64,000 nucleotides of DNA from Balanoglossus misakiensis (taxonomy: Eukaryota; Hemichordata), in NCBI GenBank assembly GCA_040954595.2, contig CM082595.2, positions 1 to 64,000 of the forward strand, given 5' to 3'. Of the stretch, positions 1 through 10,300 are shown one piece after another. Below the pieces are notes generated by a model. It was not told where the DNA came from, did no database searches, and saw nothing but the letters and a program-made list of their open reading frames with translations. Position 1 is the stretch's first letter. Each line of letters begins with the position of its first letter. The position numbers and the translations under genes were made by a program.

Positions 1-1138
1 ACCCTAACCCTAACCCTAACCCTAACCCTAACCCTAACCCTAACCCTAACCCTAACCCTAACCCTAACCCTAACCCTAACCCTAACCCTAACCCTAACCC
101 TAACCCTAACCCTAACCCTAACCCTAACCCTAACCCTAACCCTAACCCTAACCCTAACCCTAACCCTAACCCTAACCCTAACCCTAACCCTAACCCTAAC
201 CCTAACCCTAACCCTAACCCTAACCCTAACCCTAACCCTAACCCTAACCCTAACCCTAACCCTAACCCTAACCCTAACCCTAACCCTAACCCTAACCCTA
301 ACCCTAACCCTAACCCTAACCCTAACCCTAACCCTAACCCTAACCCTAACCCTAACCCTAACCCTAACCCTAACCCTAACCCTAACCCTAACCCTAACCC
401 TAACCCTAACCCTAACCCTAACCCTAACCCTAACCCTAACCCTAACCCTAACCCTAACCCTAACCCTAACCCTAACCCTAACCCTAACCCTAACCCTAAC
501 CCTAACCCTAACCCTAACCCTAACCCTAACCCTAACCCTAACCCTAACCCTAACCCTAACCCTAACCCCCCTAACCCTAACCCTAACCCTAACCCTAACC
601 CTAACCCTAACCCTAACCCTAACCCTAACCCTAACCCTAACCCTAACCCTAACCCTAACCCTAACCCTAACCCTAACCCTAACCCTAACCCTAACCCTAA
701 CCCTAACCCTAACCCTAACCCTAACCCTAACCCTAACCCTAACCCTAACCCTAACCCTAACCCTAACCCTAACCCTAACCCTAACCCTAACCCTAACCCT
801 AACCCTAACCCTAACCCTAACCCTAACCCTAACCCTAACCCTAACCCTAACCCTAACCCTAACCCTAACCCTAACCCTAACCCTAACCCTAACCCTAACC
901 CTAACCCTAACCCTAACCCTAACCCTAACCCTAACCCTAACCCTAACCCTAACCCTAACCCTAACCCTAACCCTAACCCTAACCCTAACCCTAACCCTAA
1001 CCCTAACCCTAACCCTAACCCTAACCCTAACCCTAACCCTAACCCTAACCCTAACCCTAACCCTAACCCTAACCCTAACCCTAACCCTAACCCTAACCCT
1101 AACCCTAACCCTAACCCTAACCCTAACCCTAACCCTAA

Positions 1139-1190
1139 CCCAACCCAACCCAACCCCAACCCCAACCCCAACCCCAACCCCAACCCCAAC
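1139..1190. repeat. Telomere variant tract, CCCAA then CCCCAA (TTGGG/TTGGGG)
   Basis: Three CCCAA-type units are followed by a run of CCCCAA units before normal CCCTAA resumes. On the G-strand these read TTGGG and TTGGGG. A block of identical variants side by side suggests local amplification of a single altered unit inside the telomere rather than scattered sequencing error. Confidence 0.9.
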
Positions 1191-1470
1191 CCTAACCCTA
1201 ACCCTAACCCTAACCCTAACCCTAACCCTAACCCTAACCCTAACCCTAACCCTAACCCTAACCCTAACCCTAACCCTAACCCTAACCCTAACCCTAACCC
1301 TAACCCTAACCCTAACCCTAACCCTAACCCTAACCCTAACCCTAACCCTAACCCTAACCCTAACCCTAACCCTAACCCTAACCCTAACCCTAACCCTAAC
1401 CCTAACCCTAACCCTAACCCTAACCCTAACCCTAACCCTAACCCTAACCCTAACCCTAACCCTAACCCTA

Positions 1471-1526
1471 ACCCCAACCCCAACCCCAACCCCAACCCCA
1501 ACCCCAACCCCAACCCCAACCCCAAC
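1471..1526. repeat. Second telomere variant tract, CCCCAA
   Basis: A homogeneous run of CCCCAA units (TTGGGG on the G-strand) embedded in CCCTAA. The same variant forms a block at about 6974-7008 in the interstitial array, which links the two arrays. Confidence 0.9.
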
Positions 1527-2973
1527 CCTAACCCTAACCCTAACCCTAACCCTAACCCTAACCCTAACCCTAACCCTAACCCTAACCCTAACCCTAACCC
1601 TAACCCTAACCCTAACCCTAACCCTAACCCTAACCCTAACCCTAACCCTAACCCTAACCCTAACCCTAACCCTAACCCTAACCCTAACCCTAACCCTAAC
1701 CCTAACCCTAACCCTAACCCTAACCCTAACCCTAACCCTAACCCTAACCCTAACCCTAACCCTAATTAGGGTCCGACGGGCATTAGGGGACCTGAGATTT
1801 CGGGCTCTGACCCTACTGCCTTGCCAATGTTTTTTTTACCCCTCCTTTTGATACAATGTAGGTAAACGTGTAAACAACAACAACAAAAAATATCAACAAA
1901 AACAAGTTGACCCTTCCATGTTTTTTTAAGGTCAAGTCCCCCAATGCCCAACTTATGTCTGGTTTGGCCAAAAAAAGAGGGTTAGAGAAAATTGTTTGGA
2001 TTTATTTTGTTATCTTTTAGGTTGTTGTTATTGATTTTGGTCCCCTGTCTAACCCCAGCCTTTAAAAAAACCATTTTTAGAAAGGCCAAAAAAATGCCTT
2101 GGTGGGTATATGCAAGTTGCTCCAGACGGCAAGTCCAAATTGTGCATGGACGGATTTCTTGGTAGGTACTTTTAAATTTTACATAAACCATAACAAACTA
2201 TATATTTTCAGAAAGGTCTCGGCGAGTTCTATAACATACTAAAATTTGACCAACTTTGAACTTGACCTTGAAAAGTTATTGCGGAAAAACCTATTGAAAA
2301 AAACATACTTTTTAGGGTACGCGGTGTCACCCCCTTAATATAGTTGGAAACCACTGAAAATTACAGGATAGATTGATAATGAGTTGTTTTAACGTGGTGT
2401 GGTGAAAAAAAATTGAAATTCGAAGGTCAAGGTCAACTTCGCCATTGCTTATAGTTGTTGGTTTACCTATGTCGGATTTCATTATCCTTTGACCTTTGAC
2501 CTCGAAATTTGGTACACAAGTAGAGTGTCTATCTATAAACTCTTGACAAAAGTTACATTTAAATATTTTAACATAAAAGCACTTTTTTGACCAAAAAGCA
2601 AACTTCTGTAAATTAGCTGTAAATTAGCTGTTTTTTAATATACACTTTGCTTTTTTAAGATTATTTTTTTATTTTAAGCATTTCAAAGATGAAACTTTCC
2701 AGAAACCATCAGGAGATGTTCTAGAATATAAAAAAGTTGACACTTTTGAGATTGGACGCCATTAAGTATTCCAAATGTTGTTGCAAAATAGACTGATATA
2801 ATGCCCATAGACTTAACATGTATAAAAACAAAAGAATATTTTTTTTGGACACTTGGACATTAGAGACCCTATCCTAAAATGTAAAATAAAGGAGCTTAAG
2901 AGCTAATTTTTCCAGGAATGATAGACATTTAAATTCTCTATTCTGGGGTACCTTAATATCTAAGAAATGTAGA

Positions 2974-3645
2974 CAAGAAGTTATAAAAATATAATTATGA
3001 AACAAAATGTTTGTGCCCCATAGGCTTTACACTGTAGAAAACAGGGTGTCATAGGTAAAAAATTAGGAAAGTAAGAAAACATGTCATTTAAAGCTTGTAA
3101 TTTTCATAGACTGTTAAGAACATGTTGGCATACTACCTACATTTTTTTAAAGTTGTTACATGTACAGCAATGTCAGTAACTATGGATACAAACTAGGTAA
3201 TTCATAAACCTCATATAGAACTGTAACATCACTTTACTTTTGGCACACCTGTTTATTTATTATTAAAGATTTCACATTGAGTCTTCAATATGTTTTATAG
3301 GAATAGTTGGCAATCTCAAAACAGTTTACACTTTAAAGATAGACCCACTCCAAGTGTTACAGTAGTATTGCAAACATTGGCTAAAACTTACATATTTTCT
3401 GTGTGAAATTTATGAATTACCTAGTTTGTATCAATAGTTTACGGCATTACAGTACAGGTAACATTTTAGAAATAATGTAGGTAGTATCTCAACATGTTCT
3501 TAACAGTCTCTGAAAATTACAAGCTTTAAACAACATGTTTTCATACTTTACTAATTTTTTTACCTATGACACCCTGTTTTCTACAGTGTTAATCCTATGG
3601 GGCACAAACATATTGTTTCATAATTATATTTTTTATAACTTCCTG
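2974..3645. repeat. Large imperfect inverted repeat (fold-back)
   Basis: The left arm (about 2974-3205) contains the TATAATTATGAAACA, GTGCCCCATAGG and ACAGGGTGTCATAGGT motifs. The right arm (about 3405-3645) carries the same motifs in reverse-complement order. The arms are about 230-240 bp around a spacer of roughly 200 bp that holds one copy of the TTTACTTTTGGCACACCT repeat. The arms have diverged, so the structure is not recent. Confidence 0.8.
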
Positions 3646-5821
3646 TTTGAATTTGAAAAACAACATTACCCCTACAGCAAAGAGAATAAAAAGGTGTATC
3701 TATTCTGAAAAAATTAGAACTTAAGCTTCTTTTGAAAAGATTTTACAGCAATTTCTAAAACTTCAGTGATTCACCCTATACTTTAACATGCATGTAGACA
3801 TAAGATCCACTGTAACATCACTTTACTTTTGGCACACCTGTTTATTTATTCTTAAAGATTTCACATCGGGTCTTCAATATGTTTTAGAGTAATAATTGGC
3901 GATCTCAAAACAGCTTACACGTTAATGATAGACCCACTCCAAGTGTTACAGTAGTGTTGCAAACATTAGCTAAAACTAACATTTTCCCCAAAATCCCTAA
4001 GTAGCTAACCCTACACGCGAAAAAATACCATAACAAATTGTAATCGTTGGCTCTCTGATTTTATTTCTACAATTTTTGGAAAACGGTTTTCAGGGTTAAA
4101 GAGCCAAGATTCTAAGCTTTAAAACGATGTATTGGATTCCTAGATAATTTTTAGAATAAGCATCAAACGAAGCCTTTTATAAAATGTACTTGTCTGCCTT
4201 TTGCCGAAACCCGGAAGTGAGTGCAATTTACGATCGTAATAAATCGTAATCGTTGGCTCTCTGATTTCATTTCTACGATTTTTGGAAAACGGTTTTCATG
4301 GTTACTGAGACCAGAATCTTAGCTCTTGAACGATATATAACATGTGTATATATGTGCAAGATAATTCGTAGTACGAGACCAAGTTCGCATAGATGTCGTC
4401 GATCATTTTATATTTTCACTGTACAATGTCTATGGGCCCTTAGACCAATAAATAGGTATTTTGTTCATCCGCTCATAAAATTTAGAAAAAAGAAGCTACA
4501 ATCCTAGTTTTTTCAGAGTAAATAGATGAATATTATCGCTATCCTCCGGTATCTTCATATCAAATATATTCAAAGAGAAAGTCATAAAAAATATTTTTAG
4601 GATAAAACAGATCGATGCCCCATAGCTTAAACACAGGAAAAAAACATCAATTTACTTTTGGCACACCTATTAATTTATTCTTAAAGATTTCACATCGGGT
4701 CTTCAATATGTTTTAGAGTAATAGTTGGAGATCTCAAAACAGCTTACACTTTAAAGATGGACCCACTCAAAGTGTTACAGTATTCTTGCAAACATTACCT
4801 AGAAACAGTGATTCACCCTATACTTTAACATGCATGTAAACAAAGAATCATTGTATCACCAGATCGCCACGGATTTCGTGCGAGTGCTCCTTTAATTTCA
4901 GCATTTTTAGAGAAAGCTTATTACCGTTAGATAGCCTATATTATAAAGTATTGAACCATGTATAACATGTGTAGAAATGTGCGAGGAAATTCGTAGAATA
5001 CAACATGTTCGCCAGTTTGGCATGAAACCGGAAGTCAAATCGTAATAGCACAATTTTACGAGATCGGCAGCGATTTCGGGCGAGCGCTCGTTTAATTTCT
5101 GCAATCCGAGAAAACAATTATAGTGGTTAGAGACCCAATAATCTTAGCTCTTGAACGATGTATAACATGTGTATATATGTGCGAGATTATTCGTAGAACG
5201 AGAGCAAAATCGCATAGATGTCGTCGATCATTTTATATTTTCAATGTACAAGTCTATGCCCCATAGACATAACATGGCAATTTGTTCATCCACTCATAAA
5301 ATTTAGAAAAAAGAAGCTACAGTCCTAGTTTTTTCAGAGTAAATAGATAAAAATTATCTCTATCCTCTGGTATCTTCATATCAAATATATTCAAAGAGAA
5401 AGTCATAAAAAATGTTATTAGGATAAAACAGATCGGTGCCCCATAGCTTAAACACAGGAAAAAATATGTGTCATAGCTTTTTTTTAAAAAAAATATGAAA
5501 ACATAGGCTTTCATGCCTATTATTTTCAGAGCTTCTTAATGACATGACACAGGACTAGAAAAATAATTTTGAAACTTTTTCCTGCTCATTAATGTCAGAA
5601 ACTACAGGGTTGAAATAGGTCATTTATACCAGAATATTTCCTATACTTTAACATAGAAAACATCACTTTACTTTTGGCACACCTGTTAATTTATTCTTAA
5701 AGATTTCACATCGGGTCTTCAATATGTTTTAGAGTAATAGTTGGCGATATCAAAACAGGTTAAACTTTAAAGATAGACCCACTCAAAGTGTTACAGTAGT
5801 GTTGCAAACATTACCTAGAAA
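3224..5821. repeat. Four copies of a ~160-bp subtelomeric direct repeat
   Basis: Copies start near 3224, 3814, 4643 and 5659. Each runs from AACATCACTTTACTTTTGGC or a close variant, through GGGTCTTCAATATGTTTTA and AGACCCACTC, to a GCAAACATT motif. The third and fourth copies belong to a longer direct duplication (about 4643-5222 and 5659-6234, offset about 1,016 bp) that also contains the GATCGCCACGGATTTCGTGC stretch. No coding content. Confidence 0.85.
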
Positions 5822-6601
5822 CAGTGATTCACCCTATACTTTAACATGCATGTAAACAAAGAATCATTGTATCACCAGATCGCCACGGATTTCGTGCGAG
5901 TGCTCCTTTAATTTCAGCATTTTTAGAGAAAGCTTATTACCGTTAGATAGCCTATATTCTAAGGTATTGAACCATGTATAACATGTGTAGAAATGTGCGA
6001 GGAAATTCGTAGAATACAACATGTTCGCCAGTTTGGCATGAAACCGGAAGTCAAATCGTAATTGCACAATTTTACGAGATCGGCAGCGATTTCGGGCGAG
6101 CGCTCGTTTAATTTCTGCTTTTCGAGAAAACAATTATAGCGGTTAGAGACCCAATAATCTTAGCTCTTGAACGATGTATAACATGTGTATATATGTGCGA
6201 GATTATTCGTAGAACGAGAGCAAAATCGCATAGATGAGGTGTGAAAAAAACAATTTTTAAAAAAGGTCATTTTCAACAAATTATATGTTTTGTTTGATAG
6301 CCTATAAAAAAATAAGTTGAGTGTGGTTGAGTATGATTTTTTAATTGTTGTAAAAGGAGAAGATTTGCTCTCTAAAACTGTTTTCAGAATGAAAATCGGA
6401 CATCATTAAGCAGTCAAAAAAAATTATTGAAAAAGTATGGAAAATAAATATTTTCAAATAAACTTTTTTGTATCAAAAAAAATAATAAACTAAAGTTAAC
6501 TAGCTAAAGGTATGTATTAATGATAGATGTATGAATTGAAACCAAATAAGGGACTTACCCACTTGACCTTGACCTAACCACGCCTAAAAAAAAAAAATTC
6601 G

Positions 6602-6831
6602 GGTCCCCTAATGCCCAACTTATGACGTAAGTTGGGCATTGTGAGACTTGATATTGGGCATTCGGGGACTTGAAGTTGGGCATTCGGGGACTTGAAGTTG
6701 GGCATTGAGGGACTTGAAGTTGGGCATTAGGGGACTCAGGTCCCTCAATGCCCAACTTCAGGTCCCCGAATGCCCAACTTCAGGTCCCTCAATGCCCAAC
6801 TTCAGGTCCCCGAATGCCCACCGGACCCTAA
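6602..6831. repeat. 22-bp minisatellite arranged head-to-head
   Basis: Units of about 22 bp built on GTTGGGCATT-CGGGGACTTGAA occupy about 6632-6731. From about 6732 the same unit continues in reverse complement (CAGGTCCCCGAATGCCCAACTT) to the edge of the telomeric array, so the block is a large palindrome. A smaller perfect palindrome lies at about 6608-6640. A stray piece of the same family lies near 1931-1958, next to the outer telomere side. Confidence 0.85.
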
Positions 6832-7399
6832 CCCTAACCCTAACCCTAACCCTAACCCTAACCCTAACCCTAACCCTAACCCCTAACCCCTAACCCTAAC
6901 CCTAACCCTAACCCTAACCCTAACCCTAACCCTAACCCCTAACCCTAACCCTAACCCTAACCCTAACCCTAACCCCAACCCCAACCCCAACCCCAACCCC
7001 AACCCCAACCCTAACCCTAACCCTAACCCTAACCCTAACCCTAACCCTAACCCTAACCCTAACCCTAACCCTAACCCTAACCCCTAACCCTAACCCTAAC
7101 CCTAACCCTAACCCTAACCCTAACCCTAACCCTAACCCTAACCCTAACCCCTAACCCCTAACCCTAACCCTAACCCTAACCCTAACCCTAACCCTAACCC
7201 TAACCCTAACCCTAACCCCTAACCCTAACCCCTAACCCTAACCCTAACCCTAACCCTAACCCTAACCCTAACCCTAACCCTAACCCTAACCCTAACCCTA
7301 ACCCCTAACCCTAACCCTAACCCTAACCCTAACCCTAACCCTAACCCTAACCCTAACCCTAACCCTAACCCTAACCCTAACCCTAACCCTAACCCTAAC
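6826..7399. repeat. Interstitial telomeric repeat array
   Basis: CCCTAA hexamers in the same orientation as the terminal telomere, with scattered CCCCTAA units and one CCCCAA block at about 6974-7008. It starts directly after the minisatellite and ends directly in the 46-bp satellite. This looks like an earlier chromosome end that was later buried by more distal sequence. Confidence 0.95.
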
Positions 7400-10300
7400 G
7401 GCGCGGTGAATCTGGGCCAAGTTGCCGGCGACTTCCTGTCGTAACGGCGCGGTGAATCTGGGCCAAGTTGCCGGCGACTTCCTGTCGTAACGGCGCGGTG
7501 AATCTGGGCCAAGTTGATGGCGACTTCCGGTCGTAACGGCGTGAATCTTGGCCAAGTTGCCGCCGACTTCCGGTCGTAACGGCGAGTTGAATCTTGGCCA
7601 AGTTGCCGGCGACTTCCGGTCGGAACGGCGCAGTGAATCCGGGCCAAGTTGCGGCGACTTCCGGTCGTAAAGGCGTGGTGAATCTGGGCCAAGTTGCCGG
7701 CGACTTCCTGTCATAACGGCGCGGTGAATCTGGGCCAAGTTGCCGGCGACTTCCTGTGGTAACGGCGCGGTGAATCTGGGCCAAGTTGATGGCGACTTCC
7801 GGTCGTAACGGCGCAGTGAATCCGGGCCAAGTTGCGGCGACTTCCTGTCGTAACGGCGTGGTGAATCCAGGCCAAGTTGCCGGCGACTTCCGGTCGTAAC
7901 GGCGCGGTGAATCTGGGCCAAGTTGCCGGAGACTTCCTGTGAATTCGGGCCAAGTTGCCGGCGACTTCCGGTCGTAACGGCGCGGTGAATCTGGGCCAAG
8001 TTGCCGGCGACTTCCGGTCGTAACGGCGCGGTGAATCTGGGCCTAGTTGCCGGCAACTTCCGGTCGTAACGGCGCAAGAATCTGGGCCAAGTTGCCGGAG
8101 ACTTCCTGTGAATCCAGGCCAAGTTGCCGGCGACTTCCGGTCGTAACGGCACGGTGAATCTGGGCCAAGTTGCCGGCGACTTCCGGTCGTAACGGCGCGG
8201 TGAATCTGGGCCAAGTTGCCGGCGACTTCCGGTCGTAAAGGCGCAAGAATCTGGGCCAAGTTGCCGGAGACTTCCTGTGAATCCGGGCCAAGTTGCGGCG
8301 ACTTCCGGTCGTAACGGTGCGGTAAATCAGGGCCAAGTTGCCGGCGACTTCCGGTGGTAACGGCGCGGTGATTCTGGGCCAAGTTGCCGGCGACTTCCGG
8401 TGGTAACGGCGCGGTGAATCTGGGCCAAGTTGCCGGCGACTTCCGGTCGTAACGGCGCAAGAATCTGGGCCAAGTTGCCGGAGACTTCCTGTGAATCCGG
8501 GCCAAGTTGCGGCGACTTCCGGTCGTAACGGCGCTGTGAATCTGGGCCAAGTTGCCGGCGACTTCCGGTCGTAACGGCGCAAGAATCTGGGCGAAGTTGC
8601 CGGCGACTTCCGGTGGTAACGGCGCGGTGAATCTGGGCCAAGTTGCCGGCGACTTCCGGTCGTAACGGCGCAAGAATCTGGGCCAAGTTGCCGGAGACTT
8701 CCTCTGAATCCGGGCCAAGTTGCGGCGACTTCCGGTCGTAACAGCGCGGTGAATCAGGGCCAAGTTGCCGGCGACTTCCGGTGGTAACGGCGCGGTGAAT
8801 CTGGGCCATTTTGCCGGCGACTTCCGGTCGTAACGGCGCAAGAATCTGGGCCAAGTTGCCGGGGACTTCCTGTGAATCCGGGCCAAGTTGCGGCAACTTC
8901 CGGTCGTAACGGCGCGGTGAATCAGGGCCAAGTTGCCGGCGACTTCCGGTGGTAACGGCGCGGTGAATCTGGGCCAAGTTGCCGGCGACTTCCTGTCGTA
9001 ACGGCGCGGTGAATCTGGGCCAAGTTGCCGGCGACTTCCTGTCGTAACGGCGCGGTGAATCTGGGCCAAGTTGATGGCGACTTCCGGTCGTAACGGCGTG
9101 AATCTTGGCCAAGTTGCCGCCGACTTCCGGTCGTAACGGCGAGTTGAATCTTGGCCAAGTTGCCGGCGACTTCCGGTCGGAACGGCGCAGTGAATCCGGG
9201 CCAAGTTGCGGCGACTTCCGGTCGTAAAGGCGTGGTGAATCTGGGCCAAGTTGCCGGCGACTTCCTGTCGTAACGGCGCGGTGAATCTGGGCCAAGTTGC
9301 CGGCGACTTCCTGTGGTAACGGCGCGGTGAATCTGGGCCAAGTTGATGGCGACTTCCGGTCGTAACGGCGCAGTGAATCCGGGCCAAGTTGCGGCGACTT
9401 CCTGTCGTAACGGCGTGGTGAATCCAGGCCAAGTTGCCGGCGACTTCCGGTCGTAACGGCGCGGTGAATCTGGGCCAAGTTGCCGGAGACTTCCTGTCGT
9501 AACGGCGCGGTGAATCTGGGCCAAGTTGCCGGCGACTTCCTGTGGTAACGGCGCGGTGAATCTGGGCCAAGTTGATGGCGACTTCCGGTCGTAACGGCGC
9601 AGTGAATCCGGGCCAAGTTGCGGCGACTTCCTGTCGTAACGGCGTGGTGAATCCAGGCCAAGTTGCCGGCGACTTCCGGTCGTAACGGCGCGGTGAATCT
9701 GGGCCAAGTTGCCGGAGACTTCCTTTGAACCCGGGCCAAGTTGCCGGCGACTTCCGGTCGTAACGGCGCGGTGAATCTGGGCCTAGTTGCCGGCAACTTC
9801 CGGTCGTAACGGCGCAAGAATCTGGGCCAAGTTGCCGGAGACTTCCTGTGAATCCAGGCCAAGTTGCCGGCGACTTCCGGTCGTAACGGCACGGTGAATC
9901 TGGGCCAAGTTGCCGGCGACTTCCGGTCGTAACGGCGCGGTGAATCTGGTCCAAGTTGCCGGCGACTTCCGGTCGTAAAGGCGCAAGAATCTGGGCCAAG
10001 TTGCCGGAGACTTCCTGTGAATCCGGGCCAAGTTGCGGCGACTTCCGGTCGTAACGGTGCGGTAAATCAGGGCCAAGTTGCCGGCGACTTCCGGTGGTAA
10101 CGGCGCGGTGATTCTGGGCCAAGTTGCCGGCGACTTCCGGTGGTAACGGCGCGGTGAATCTGGGCCAAGTTGCCGGCGACTTCCGGTCGTAACGGCGCGG
10201 TGAATCTGGGCCAAGTTGCCGGCGACTTCCGGTCGTAAAGGCGCAAGAATCTGGGCCAAGTTGCCGGAGACTTCCTGTGAATCCGGGCCAAGTTGCGGCG

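Larger units (their letters stand above)
1..1765. repeat. Terminal telomeric repeat array (CCCTAA)n
   Basis: Near-perfect CCCTAA hexamers run from base 1, the C-strand of a TTAGGG telomere, so the window starts at a chromosome end with the centromere to the right. One short irregularity (extra Cs) lies near 566-571. Two blocks of variant repeats, described separately, interrupt the array. The array stops at 1765, where the next sequence starts with the telomere repeat in the opposite orientation. Confidence 0.97.
1766..6831. other. AT-rich subtelomeric segment between two telomeric arrays
   Basis: About 5.07 kb with no supportable gene; the open frames are short and lack recognisable domains. 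The ends are inverted copies of each other: 1766-1795 starts TTAGGGTCCG, and 6802-6831 ends CGGACCCTAA with about 27 of 30 positions matching after reverse complement. Both ends abut telomeric repeats. Inside are a large inverted repeat (2974-3645), four copies of a roughly 160-bp direct repeat, a 575-bp direct duplication and a 22-bp minisatellite. It may be an element bounded by terminal inverted repeats or a rearranged subtelomeric block; no transposase frame is visible. Confidence 0.7.
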
